Below are positions 7,817 to 15,396 of a stretch of 25,294 nt of DNA, one piece after another (positions within the stretch are counted from its first letter, which is position 1; every line of letters begins with the position of its first letter). The translations under genes were made by a program, and so were the position numbers. Location: positions 1 to 25,294 of the forward strand of contig CAMNLR010000123.1 of NCBI GenBank assembly GCA_946543465.1, given 5' to 3'. The notes under the pieces are model-generated. The model made no database searches. It saw only the letters and a list, made by a program, of their open reading frames with translations, and was not told the origin of the DNA. The stretch comes from CAG-791 sp002390025. GTDB taxonomy: Bacteria; Bacillota; Clostridia; Lachnospirales; Lachnospiraceae.

Positions 7817-7845
7817 ATTGTAACAGGTCGCCTCTCATTTTGCAC
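7817..7845 (-). promoter_or_regulatory. Putative comEA promoter
   Basis: Minus-strand -10 TACAAT at 7822-7817, with a weak GTGCAA -35 (7845-7840) at 17-bp spacing. The predicted start is about 7809, just before the leader stem. The 165-bp divergent gap to the SRAP gene holds no clear plus-strand promoter. Confidence 0.4.
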
Positions 7846-7932
7846 GCTGTTTTCACTTTCCAGATCCCTCACGATTGGCCGGTCACGCCGGACTGCCCCC
7901 GGGCGGCGGCAGCTCAGAAAGGAATCTCTGTC

Positions 7933-8931
7933 ATGTGCACCCGTTTTTACGTTCTGCCCGGCACGCCGGATCTCGAATATATCATGGAAGCCGCGCGCAG
8001 GTCCCCCCTGCTGCGCAGATTTGTGCGCCTCCGGCAAATGGAGCCGGCACTAAGAGGAGGCCTTACCGGCGGTAATGCAGGCTTTTATACAGGTGCTGAT
8101 TCAGGCAGCTATGCAGACAGCAATTCAGTCGTCCATACAAATGGTAATGCAGGCAGTAATTCCGTCGGTGACCCCATGGAAATCCTGAAAACAGCCGGTG
8201 AGATCCGGCCCACGGACATAGTTCCTGTGCTGGCACCTGACAGGAGCGGCAATGCTGCTGTCTATCCCATGAAGTGGGGATTTTGGCTGCCTCCCCGGGG
8301 GAAGAGCACCAGGCGGGAGCCCGGGGAAACCGGCCGGCAGGAGGCCGCCGGCGGGGCAGATTCCGCCAAAGGGATGCTCCTGGTCAACGCCCGCTCAGAG
8401 ACAGCCGCGGAAAAGGCTTCCTTCCGGGATGCCTGGGCATCGCGGCGCTGCATCATCCCCGCCTCCTGGTATTATGAGTGGGAACACTATACGGATGAAA
8501 AAGGGCGCAAAAGGACCGGGCAGAAATATGCGATTGGCGCAAAATCCTTGATCGAAGCAAACTCCTTGACCAAAGCAAACTCCGCAATCGGCGTAAAATC
8601 CGGGGCTGGCGCAAAAACCGGCTTCCTGTCCGAAACAGCCTCCGCAGCAGCTTACCAGGCAGCCCTGCAGAGTGCGGAAAGTCCCCTGGCAGGACAGGTC
8701 CTGCAGGCCGCTTCCGTCACCTGGCTGTGCGGTCTCTACCGGATTGAAAACAATGTCCCCGTATTCGTGGTCCTGACAAGGGAACCGGGGCGGGAGCTTG
8801 CCCGCATCCATGACCGGATGCCACTGATCCTCCCTCCGGAGGCCGCGCTGGAGTGGATCCTGCCGCAGACAAGGCCGGAGGACCTGCTGCAATATGCACT
8901 GACAGACATGGAAATACGGGCAGCGGACTGA
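7933..8931 (+). CDS. SRAP-family (HMCES/YedK-like) abasic-site DNA-protein crosslink protein
   Basis: SOS-response-associated peptidase family; relatives crosslink to abasic sites in single-stranded DNA through Cys2. Start ATG 7933 is chosen because it gives the family's obligatory Met-Cys N-terminus (MCTRFYVLPG) and has AAAGGA upstream; the frame upstream is open but would bury Cys2. Further family motifs are VNARSET, RRCIIPASWYYEW and the late HDRMPLIL. At 332 residues it is longer than the usual 200-240. The excess is two low-complexity inserts: Gly/Ala/Asn/Ser-rich at about 45-85 and an Ala/Lys/Ser/Asn repeat (IEANSLTKANSAIGV) at about 205-235. It is divergent from comEA; a role in protecting single-stranded DNA during uptake is possible but unproven. 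Confidence 0.9.
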   Translation: MCTRFYVLPGTPDLEYIMEAARRSPLLRRFVRLRQMEPALRGGLTGGNAGFYTGADSGSYADSNSVVHTNGNAGSNSVGDPMEILKTAGEIRPTDIVPVLAPDRSGNAAVYPMKWGFWLPPRGKSTRREPGETGRQEAAGGADSAKGMLLVNARSETAAEKASFRDAWASRRCIIPASWYYEWEHYTDEKGRKRTGQKYAIGAKSLIEANSLTKANSAIGVKSGAGAKTGFLSETASAAAYQAALQSAESPLAGQVLQAASVTWLCGLYRIENNVPVFVVLTREPGRELARIHDRMPLILPPEAALEWILPQTRPEDLLQYALTDMEIRAAD

Positions 8932-8957
8932 TCTCCAGCCGCTGCCCGTATTTTTTA
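8914..8957 (+). terminator. Rho-independent terminator of the SRAP gene
   Basis: A 13-bp stem (8914-8926 with 8939-8951, core ACGGGCAGCGG/CCGCTGCCCGT) overlaps the stop codon at 8929-8931 and is followed by a T run. Confidence 0.9.
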
Positions 8958-8962
8958 TTCTT

Positions 8963-9116
8963 CGGAGCGCAGGACCCGCGGGCGGGTCCTGCATTTACCG
9001 CTATGTGATTTTTATTCCCCGGAGTGCAAAGCCCGCGGGCGGGTCTCGCATTCACCGCAATGTGATTTTTATTCCCGGAGCGCAGGATCCGCGGGCGGGT
9101 CCTGCATTCACCGTAC
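8963..9116. repeat. Three tandem 57-bp palindromic repeats
   Basis: Units start at 8963, 9020 and 9076 (57, 56 and about 40 bp). Each begins CGGAG and contains a palindrome, best in unit one: GCAGGACCCG / CGGGTCCTGC around CGGG (8969-8992). The first two are followed by an ATGTGATTTTTATTCC spacer. They sit between the convergent SRAP and hydrolase genes. Each could fold as a strong hairpin, but none is followed by a clean T run on the minus strand. Confidence 0.9.
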
Positions 9117-9121
9117 TGTTT

Positions 9122-10489
9122 TCAGCTTCTTGCCTGCTCCTTTTCCTGCGCTTCCCCCTTCTTTTTTCCGCGCTTTCTCCTCTTTTTTCTGCCGGTCTTT
9201 TTCTTTTCCAGAAGATCCAGTCCCACGCTGTGTGTCTCTCCCTCGACCGCAGCGGCCAGCCATTTGGCCATGCTGGGAATGCCGCGGCGATGCAGGTAGA
9301 ATTCGGGCTGGCGCACCATGGTGTGGATGGTTCCGCCGCGGTAGAGGACCGGACGCCGCCAGTCATAGAGATAGATTCCGAATGAGGGGGTCACCTTGTG
9401 CAGGGCGCGGATCATGTCCCTGAGCTGCCGTGTGAAAAGGCGCTGCATCCGCTCATCGGTGTCATATTTTTTGTTGTGGACGTCATTGTAAAAAGCGCTC
9501 AGCAGGTAGTCCCGCACTGAGCAGGCATAGAGATAGCGGTACTGGTCCCCTCTCCTGCGGTAGAGGGCCCGGTACCAGTCCAGCGTCAGATTCTGTCCCC
9601 TGATATTTTCGGCGATGTCCTCCCGGACATTCCAGACCTCGCGGGCTGTTTTTTTCCATTCTTTGTTGAGGAGAAGGGCGCTGTCCGAGAACAGGGTGAC
9701 GTCGTGGCAGGAGGGATAGAACTCCTGGTGGATCTGTTCCGCCAGGGCGGGCACGGCAAAGGCGCCGGCGCTCTCTCCGGCGATCAGCAGCTTGTCTGCG
9801 TCTGTAAAAAGAGTCTTCGTGATGCGCATGGACATCAGAAAGTTCTCATAGCCGTGAAAATACAGGCACTGGTCCTGTCCCTCTTCATCCTTGTAGCGGT
9901 AAATATTCCTTCCCAGATGCATGTCTCCGGTGGCATAGGTGATCACCACAAAATTCCAGTCACGGAAAGGATTGCGTCTGGCGCTGTTGTCGGTGATCCC
10001 GACACCGATATTAAAAAACTGGGTAAAGGGACGGAGATTGCTCCAGTAATAGTTAGGATGCCATGCCAGGACCCGGCCGCCTGTCACGGGACGGGCAGCT
10101 GTATAGGGGTTCCACGCAATGCCGCCGCCGGACAAAAACACGCACAGATGGTCTGTCGTGCCCTTTCTCACATAAATATGATATTCCGAGCCGTCCGCGG
10201 TCTTTCCGCCCTCTACGGGAACGCGGTACCACTGGTGGATTTCCATCTCCGGCACCTGCTGCGAAGCGCCCTGTCCGGGACGGACCTGGAGTTCCGGCGC
10301 CTCAAAGCGGGCATTCTCCATGACATTGCCGATCACGTTCTCCGCGCGGTCTCCGATTATCTCCTGCAGGTTTTCAAGCGCATGCCCGGCAAGGTGTTTT
10401 CCGCCTTCGGCTGCGCCCTCCGCTTTTTCTTCGATCGCTTCCTGTCCGGCCCCGATCGCGCGGCCGTGCTGTTTTTTCTCTTCCTTCAT
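9122..10489 (-). CDS. Pectinacetylesterase-like alpha/beta hydrolase
   Basis: Predicted serine esterase of 455 residues resembling the pectinacetylesterase/Notum family. Motifs seen: oxyanion-type SGGGIAW (about 120-126), NPFRDWNFVVITYATGD (about 173-189, matching the family's NPF-DWN-YCTGD block), nucleophile Ser240 in GESAGA, probable Asp269 in FSDSALL and His389 in GGTIHTM. No signal peptide is seen; the first 60 residues are charged and helical, and residues 429-455 form a very basic tail. A GGGGA ribosome site lies nine bases before ATG 10489. It follows the DUF6320-like and acyltransferase genes on the same strand after a 156-bp gap. Acylation and deacylation of the same envelope or storage molecule is an inference. 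The substrate is unknown; pectin need not be it. Confidence 0.8.
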   Translation of the reverse strand: MKEEKKQHGRAIGAGQEAIEEKAEGAAEGGKHLAGHALENLQEIIGDRAENVIGNVMENARFEAPELQVRPGQGASQQVPEMEIHQWYRVPVEGGKTADGSEYHIYVRKGTTDHLCVFLSGGGIAWNPYTAARPVTGGRVLAWHPNYYWSNLRPFTQFFNIGVGITDNSARRNPFRDWNFVVITYATGDMHLGRNIYRYKDEEGQDQCLYFHGYENFLMSMRITKTLFTDADKLLIAGESAGAFAVPALAEQIHQEFYPSCHDVTLFSDSALLLNKEWKKTAREVWNVREDIAENIRGQNLTLDWYRALYRRRGDQYRYLYACSVRDYLLSAFYNDVHNKKYDTDERMQRLFTRQLRDMIRALHKVTPSFGIYLYDWRRPVLYRGGTIHTMVRQPEFYLHRRGIPSMAKWLAAAVEGETHSVGLDLLEKKKTGRKKRRKRGKKKGEAQEKEQARS

Positions 10490-10645
10490 GTATCAGTATC
10501 CCCAAACAGGTTGTTTCTATATTCGTCGTTTTCCGCACATTCGGAGACGGCCCTTCGGCTTACATCCCGGCTCCCTTTGTCTCAGGGCGGGGACGTCCGC
10601 AGCTCATCTGCCTCTCCCCGATCAACTGCGGCAGCTGTCTCAGTA

Positions 10646-11311
10646 TCACATGTGCAGATATTTTGCGGCGGCGTCCCTGAGCATATCTCCCCGGAAAATC
10701 ACAAGGCTGCTGACCAGGATCAGCATCAGAGCGATGCAGAGAACAGCCGGCGCGATATTCTTATTCAATCCCATAGCAATCGGGATGATCTGCAGAAGGC
10801 TCATCAATACATCAAAAGCCGGATACAGGATGAATTCCTGCAGCTCCATCTGCTGGAATTTGGCCGCCGCAAAGGTGACCGCGATGAGCATCAAAAACAT
10901 GGACGGGGCCGCCCAGGTGACTGCCCATGATCCGCTCCTGGTCAGGTGGGCGATGAGCAGGAGCAGCGCCATGATAATATAGCCCTGGGTCGTCAGCATA
11001 CGGATCAGGTTGTTGCGGTAATAGACTGCGACCTGAAAATCCACCCCGGACAGAAGGATGACCAGCATGAACACGTAGATCCAGCCGGCGGTGAATCCAT
11101 TGATGATCTCAAAGGCCCCCAGCAGGATTTCCAGGCTGACGCAGACAAAGGTCACCACCTGGATCATCCGACGGAAACTCACCCTGGGACTGGGGAGCTT
11201 CACGAAGGGATCATCCGGCTCGCCGCCCATATCAATCAGCTCTCTCTGGCAGAGGGGGCAGCGGGCTTTCCTGCCCCGGATCTGTACCCTGCAATTCGGA
11301 CAATACTGCAT
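10646..11311 (-). CDS. Zinc-ribbon membrane protein, DUF6320-like
   Basis: Predicted membrane protein of 221 residues. The N-terminus has a zinc ribbon (CPNC at 4-7, CPLC at 18-21), followed by about six hydrophobic segments. I chose ATG 11311 because GGGAGG lies six bases upstream and the protein then starts MQYCPNC, as zinc-ribbon membrane proteins do. The open frame extends to 11431 without a ribosome site. The start lies 80 bp inside the acyltransferase gene in another frame. Proteins of this type are found beside condensation-like acyltransferases in gut Clostridia; their function is not established. The family label is from memory of this context and is moderately sure. Confidence 0.75.
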   Translation of the reverse strand: MQYCPNCRVQIRGRKARCPLCQRELIDMGGEPDDPFVKLPSPRVSFRRMIQVVTFVCVSLEILLGAFEIINGFTAGWIYVFMLVILLSGVDFQVAVYYRNNLIRMLTTQGYIIMALLLLIAHLTRSGSWAVTWAAPSMFLMLIAVTFAAAKFQQMELQEFILYPAFDVLMSLLQIIPIAMGLNKNIAPAVLCIALMLILVSSLVIFRGDMLRDAAAKYLHM

Positions 11312-12647
11312 TTTTTTCCTCCCGAACTTTCGGTGCTGCAGAAATATTGTTTTCTTTATTTTCACGCTTCTGTGCTGCAGAATCGGTATCTTCAGAGTCC
11401 CAGGTATCATTGGTGGCAATTTCCACATCAATTCCCAGAGCGACCATCTTCCGGAAGAAACGCATCATGACAAGATTTGTCACATAGGAGCTTCCCACAC
11501 CGAAGCACATCTTTCCACCGAATGAGCAGACACTGATCTGTACATCCGGCGCCGCCATAAAGCAGCTGAAGCGGTCTATGTAGGAGGCGAAGGGCTCGGG
11601 CATAGTGATCTTTCCCACATTGGAGATCGTTCCGGTGATGCCTTTCTGCACACCGCTGTTGACCGCCGCGATGACCAGGTTTTTGATAAAGAGGGGAACC
11701 GGCCGGATGGCAATATTGTGCTCAAGGCGGGCATAATCGTGCATGGAAAGCGCGACCTGTTCCTGTGTCAGCTGCCTCTTGAAGGAAGCCTGAACCACCT
11801 CAAGGATGCTGCCAAGGGTTCCGTCGTATTGGTCCGGATAAAAAGCGACATTGATCACGCCGAAAAAGTTTCTGGCAGTTTCCGATTTAAAATAATTGCG
11901 CAGATTCACGGGGACACTCAGTACGATGGGAAGCTTTTTGTCCCTCTCGCGCATTTCCTCCAGAATGGACTCCATAAAGAGAGCCGTAGTAAAGGCGGAT
12001 GCTGTAGTCTGATGTTCCTTTACGACTTTTAGGAATTTGGATACCGAGACAGTTCCTTCGATCAGGTGCATCTGCAGGTATTCGTCTCTCTCCCCCTGCA
12101 GATGATAGGCGCGGCGGGGAAGCTTTTCCATGGGCCTGCCTTTTGTCTCCTTCTGATAATAGCGGTTGAAGGCGTCGTCCGCTTTTTCCTTGACACTTGA
12201 GAGATCCTGGGATTCCTCCTCTTCGAGCCCGTGGGCCAGCATGAGATAATTGCATACGATAGCCCGCAGAAAAGCAAAGGCACCTGTGCCGTCCGTCAGT
12301 ACATGGAACATCTCCAGATTAATCCGGCGGCGGTAGTAATTGACCCGGTACAAAAGCCGCCTTCTGCCGTCGAAATAGATCGCGCTGCAGGGAGGCTTGT
12401 TTTCCGGCTGTACCACAGCCCGAATGCTGCTGCTGTCAAGATAATACCAGAACAGGCCTTTACGCAGAACGCTCGCAAAATGCGGAAAGTCCGGCACGGT
12501 TCTGTCCAGTGCCTGTTGCAGAATCGCCCCGTCCACATCCTCTTTCAGTTCACAGGTGATCCTGAAAACGCGTGTATCCGCCCCCTTCGCAGTCGAGGGA
12601 ACAATCTTAGCCGCATTGTCAAGTTCGTACCACTTCGCACGTGCCAT
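11232..12647 (-). CDS. HxxxDG acyltransferase (alcohol acetyltransferase/condensation-domain-like)
   Basis: CoA-dependent acyltransferase superfamily protein, 471 residues from ATG 12647. The catalytic motif HVLTDG (His115, Asp119) fits HxxxDG of condensation and alcohol-acetyltransferase domains. Other family-like blocks are KWYELDNAAKI at the start, SVPVNLRNYF, and the late ITGTISNVGKI followed by FSCFMA. GGAAAGG lies eight bases before ATG 12647; an in-frame ATG at 12740 with a weaker site would add 31 hydrophobic residues, and the frame stays open to 12863 across the divergent promoter. The last ~50 residues are hydrophilic and overlap the next gene by 80 bp. The acyl donor and acceptor cannot be told from sequence. 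It is probably co-transcribed with the DUF6320-like and hydrolase genes. Confidence 0.8.
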   Translation of the reverse strand: MARAKWYELDNAAKIVPSTAKGADTRVFRITCELKEDVDGAILQQALDRTVPDFPHFASVLRKGLFWYYLDSSSIRAVVQPENKPPCSAIYFDGRRRLLYRVNYYRRRINLEMFHVLTDGTGAFAFLRAIVCNYLMLAHGLEEEESQDLSSVKEKADDAFNRYYQKETKGRPMEKLPRRAYHLQGERDEYLQMHLIEGTVSVSKFLKVVKEHQTTASAFTTALFMESILEEMRERDKKLPIVLSVPVNLRNYFKSETARNFFGVINVAFYPDQYDGTLGSILEVVQASFKRQLTQEQVALSMHDYARLEHNIAIRPVPLFIKNLVIAAVNSGVQKGITGTISNVGKITMPEPFASYIDRFSCFMAAPDVQISVCSFGGKMCFGVGSSYVTNLVMMRFFRKMVALGIDVEIATNDTWDSEDTDSAAQKRENKENNISAAPKVREEKNAVLSELQGTDPGQESPLPPLPERAD

Positions 12648-12771
12648 ATCCAGCGCCTTTCCGATCCTCAGACCAAAGATTCTTACTAAAAGATACCACA
12701 GAAACAGACGCAATACCATGGGGTGAAGCGCTTTCTGCATGTTGGATGAGTCCCTCGCGACTCTTGTTTCA

Positions 12772-12795
12772 GTATTTAGATATTTTTCTAAATAC
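12772..12795. promoter_or_regulatory. Upstream SdpR operator (perfect 9-bp inverted repeat)
   Basis: Inverted repeat GTATTTAGA-6-TCTAAATAC, four bases upstream of the sdpR -35 box. Its centre is 56 bp from that of the second operator. It also lies in the 5' region of the divergent acyltransferase gene, so it could affect both directions. Confidence 0.8.
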
Positions 12796-12798
12796 CTG

Positions 12799-12826
12799 TT
12801 GACGACAGGATCGGGGCTGATATAAT
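12799..12826 (+). promoter_or_regulatory. sdpR-sdpI promoter
   Basis: TTGACG (12799-12804), 16-bp spacer, TATAAT (12821-12826). The start is predicted near 12833, inside the downstream operator. The site lies between two matching inverted repeats. Confidence 0.85.
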
Positions 12827-12827
12827 A

Positions 12828-12851
12828 GTATTTAGAAATTTGTCTAAATGC
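12828..12851. promoter_or_regulatory. Downstream SdpR operator
   Basis: Inverted repeat GTATTTAGA-6-TCTAAATGC, one mismatch from the upstream operator, beginning one base after the -10 box and covering the predicted transcription start. Binding here would block initiation. Confidence 0.8.
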
Positions 12852-12914
12852 CTGGCGGCACATCCGTCAGACACACTGCAAGACGTAAAACCTGACAGAA
12901 ACCGGAGTAAAACA

Positions 12915-13190
12915 ATGGCATTTGCAGATACCTTCAAAGCGCTCTCCGATCCTGTCCGAAGACAGATCCTGGAGCTGCTCAAAAAAGGACCTATGTCGGC
13001 GGGTGAGATCGGCTCCAACTTCGATATGACCGGAGCCACCATCTCCTACCACCTCAAGATCCTGAAAAAAGCGGATCTCATCTGCGAGACCCGCGAAAAG
13101 AACTTCATCTATTACCAGCTCAATGCATCCGTGCTGGAGGAGATCCTGCTGTGGATCTCCTCTCTGCAGGAAAAAGAAGGAGGCGATTGA
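12915..13190 (+). CDS. sdpR: SdpR-like ArsR-family repressor
   Basis: Small winged-helix repressor of 91 residues. MAFADTFKALSDPVRRQILELL is typical of ArsR/SdpR start regions (shown here only as a family pattern); the recognition helix lies in DMTGATISYHLKIL and the wing near REKNFIYYQL. No CxC metal site is seen, which favours SdpR over a metal sensor. Start ATG 12915 has GGAG about eight bases upstream; the open frame back to 12840 lies over an operator. It precedes sdpI by one base between stop and ATG. In Bacillus subtilis SdpR represses its own operon and is sequestered at the membrane by SdpI when toxin is present. The twin operators fit autorepression. Confidence 0.88.
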   Translation: MAFADTFKALSDPVRRQILELLKKGPMSAGEIGSNFDMTGATISYHLKILKKADLICETREKNFIYYQLNASVLEEILLWISSLQEKEGGD

Positions 13191-13191
13191 T

Positions 13192-13833
13192 ATGCTGAAA
13201 AAAGCATGGAAAACTCTTCTCATCACAAGCATCGTTACCCTGCTGCCGATTCCCGTCGGCCTGATCCTGTGGAACCGGCTGCCCGATGTCATGGCGACCC
13301 ATTTCGGAATGAACAACGAGGCTAACGGCTTCAGCAGTAAGCCCTTCGCAGTCTTTTTCATCCCGCTCTTCTGCCTCGCCATGCTCTGGATCTGTGCAGT
13401 CATCACTGCCAACGATCCGCGAAAACAGAATATCAGTCCAAAGATCTTCCGTCTTGTTCTGTGGATCATCCCTTTTGTCTCGCTCATCTGCGGGACCGCG
13501 GTCTACACCTATAACCTGGGGCATCCCCTGAATATTTCGTCCTTTATGATGATCCTGATGGGGATCCTGTTCATCCTGATCGGGAACTATATGCCCAAGA
13601 CCCGGCAGAACTATACCATCGGTATCAAGGTTCCATGGGCCCTGGACAACGAGGAAAACTGGAACCGCACCCACCGGCTGGCCGGCTATCTGTGGGTGGC
13701 AGGCGGGCTCATACTGGTCATACTGGCTCTTGCAGGCCTCTCAAATCCAGTTCTCATGATCGGTGTGGTTGTGGTCTTCACCCTTGTGCCGGCAATCTAC
13801 TCCTGGTGGCTGCATGCCAAAAAGGGGCTGTAA
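13192..13833 (+). CDS. sdpI: SdpI-family membrane immunity/signalling protein
   Basis: Membrane protein of 213 residues with about six hydrophobic segments. The first part has the DUF1648-type pattern (LPIPVGLILWNRLPDVMATHF), and the later part the SdpI-type block (NYMPKTRQNYTIGIKVPWAL, then NWNRTHRLAGYLW). AGGAGG lies nine bases before ATG 13192 and the gene follows sdpR directly. In Bacillus subtilis SdpI gives immunity to the SdpC toxin and captures SdpR. No sdpA, sdpB or sdpC is seen in this window, so it may be an orphan defence against neighbours' toxins or a general envelope-stress sensor. Confidence 0.88.
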   Translation: MLKKAWKTLLITSIVTLLPIPVGLILWNRLPDVMATHFGMNNEANGFSSKPFAVFFIPLFCLAMLWICAVITANDPRKQNISPKIFRLVLWIIPFVSLICGTAVYTYNLGHPLNISSFMMILMGILFILIGNYMPKTRQNYTIGIKVPWALDNEENWNRTHRLAGYLWVAGGLILVILALAGLSNPVLMIGVVVVFTLVPAIYSWWLHAKKGL

Positions 13834-13843
13834 AAACAGCTTA

Positions 13844-13930
13844 CCTGACCCCATTGGCCGCGGGACAGCCTGACTCTCCTTTTGTCTCGGCTTCCTTTGT
13901 CTGCCTGACCCCATTGGGGCGCAGGACGGA
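13844..13930. repeat. 60-bp direct repeat after sdpI
   Basis: CCTGACCCCATTGG occurs exactly at 13844-13857 and 13904-13917, each followed by a related SCGCRGGAC tail, giving a 60-bp period. The rest of the 13834-13995 stretch shows no gene. Confidence 0.75.
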
Positions 13931-13995
13931 CCAGATCTCCCTTTTTTATACAATCGGAGCCGACAGGAACCTTTGCAGATATTAAAACAGATATT

Positions 13996-14069
13996 AAAAA
14001 GCTCCTTTTCAGAGCGGCAGCAGAATATGTCATCCTTATTCTCCTGCACTCCCTGAAAAGGAGCTTTTT
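13996..14069. terminator. Long bidirectional terminator between convergent genes
   Basis: A perfect 17-bp outer stem (13996-14012 with 14053-14069, AAAAAGCTCCTTTTCAG type) gives A/T runs on both sides. Its 40-base loop contains a second stem (GCAG and AGAATA with TATTCT and CTGC). It serves sdpI from the left and the CorC pair from the right. The total length and double stem are more than termination needs. Confidence 0.85.
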
Positions 14070-14127
14070 CTTTAAAAATCAATTATTTCTGCTGTATTCC
14101 GGCTCCGGCATCAGTCCTGGCACGGGA

Positions 14128-15390
14128 TCAGCCGTCCCTGTCCTGGTTGCGTTTGATCAGAACCCGGCGCACCCGGCGCTCGGAGACCTCCAGAATCCGT
14201 ACCTCTATATTTTCATAGGTGAAAACGCTGTTGACATTGGGAAAGCCGTTGTTGATCTCGATGCACCAGCCTCCGACGGTCTCGGAGTCAAAGTCAAAAT
14301 CATCCTCATCCCAGTGCATGAGCTCCAGGAATTCGGAGACCGGCATATCGCCGTCGAGTTCATACACGCCCTCTCCCTGCTCAACGACATCGCGTTCCAC
14401 GGTGTCGGTCTCGTCCCAGATCTCTCCGACCAGCTGCTCCAGGACGTCCTCCATGGAGACGACCCCCAGGGTCCCGCCGTATTCGTCTGTGACGACGGCC
14501 AGATGCTGCTGGGCATTTCGAAGAGAGGAAAGGACTGCCGGCAGCTTCATGGTCTTGTACACATAGCAGGTCGGCAGCAGGAGGGAGCGGATCTCCACCT
14601 TGTCCTTGTCGATCATGGCCTTGAGGAAACGGTTCAGGTTGAGGATTCCAATCACATGGTCGATGCTGTCCTCGTAGACCGGGATACGGGAGTAGGAGGA
14701 GGTGTCGATCTTGTGCAGGATCTCCTCCCAGGGATCATCGATATCGATTCCCTCGATGTCCACGCGGGCAGTCATGACCTCCGAGGCGGAAATATCCGAA
14801 AAGTCAATGGCGGCGCTGACAAGTTCCGAGGCATCCTCATCGAGAACATCCTCATTCTCCGCCATATCGATCATGGTGTGCAGTTCCTCCAGAGCCGCGT
14901 CGCCGTCGTCCTCCGCCATATCGGGTAGAAGTCCTGTGATCAGATTTACCAGTCCGACCACGATCATGGTGACGGGTTTGAGGACGATCATCAGAAAACG
15001 GACCGGACGCGCAAAAGTTCTGGCAAAGCGGGTCGCGTTTTTCTGGGCCGTGATCTTGGGTATGGTCTCTCCGAAGATAATGACCGCGATGGTAATGATA
15101 AGGGTTGAGACCCAGGCGTATTTTTCACTCAGCAGGGTCATGACCGCCAGCGATCCCATTGAGGAAGCGGCGATATTGACCAGATTGTTGCCCACAAGGA
15201 TCGCGGAGAGAGCGTCGTCAAATCCCTCGCGGATCTTCACGGCGATCCCTGCCTTTTTGTCTCCGTTATCACGCTGGTGCTCCAGCCTTACCCGGCTGCA
15301 GGCCGAAAAGGACATCTCCGATGCGGAGAAAAAGGCCGAACAGGCGACACAGAGAATGACTCCGGCGATATAGATGTAAACTTCACCCAT
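14128..15390 (-). CDS. CorC/HlyC/CNNM-family membrane protein, downstream copy
   Basis: Predicted divalent-cation (Mg-type) transporter or exporter of the DUF21-CBS family, 420 residues. DUF21 membrane domain about 1-185 (FFSASEMSFSACSRVRLEH; FGETIPKITAQKNA), two CBS repeats about 200-330 (SRIPVYEDSIDHVIGILN; VVTDEYGGTLGVVSMEDVLE), and CorC_HlyC domain about 345-410. GGAGG nine bases before ATG 15390 overlaps the stop region of the preceding paralogue, which ends six bases upstream, so the two are an operon. Names such as hemolysin are historical; ion transport is the better-supported family role. Confidence 0.9.
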   Translation of the reverse strand: MGEVYIYIAGVILCVACSAFFSASEMSFSACSRVRLEHQRDNGDKKAGIAVKIREGFDDALSAILVGNNLVNIAASSMGSLAVMTLLSEKYAWVSTLIITIAVIIFGETIPKITAQKNATRFARTFARPVRFLMIVLKPVTMIVVGLVNLITGLLPDMAEDDGDAALEELHTMIDMAENEDVLDEDASELVSAAIDFSDISASEVMTARVDIEGIDIDDPWEEILHKIDTSSYSRIPVYEDSIDHVIGILNLNRFLKAMIDKDKVEIRSLLLPTCYVYKTMKLPAVLSSLRNAQQHLAVVTDEYGGTLGVVSMEDVLEQLVGEIWDETDTVERDVVEQGEGVYELDGDMPVSEFLELMHWDEDDFDFDSETVGGWCIEINNGFPNVNSVFTYENIEVRILEVSERRVRRVLIKRNQDRDG

Positions 15391-15396
15391 CCTGCG

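Noticed and set aside
7768..8037. Upstream extension of comEA to ATG 8037
   Set aside because: It would run through the predicted promoter and overlap the SRAP coding region; GTG 7767 has a well-placed GGAGGT.
9704..10930. Long plus-strand frame (408 codons)
   Set aside because: Antisense shadow of the esterase and DUF6320-like genes, both of which have clear motifs and ribosome sites.
12648..12863. Acyltransferase start at 12863
   Set aside because: It would begin within an SdpR operator and the divergent promoter; KWYELDNAAK near the start at 12647 fits the family better.
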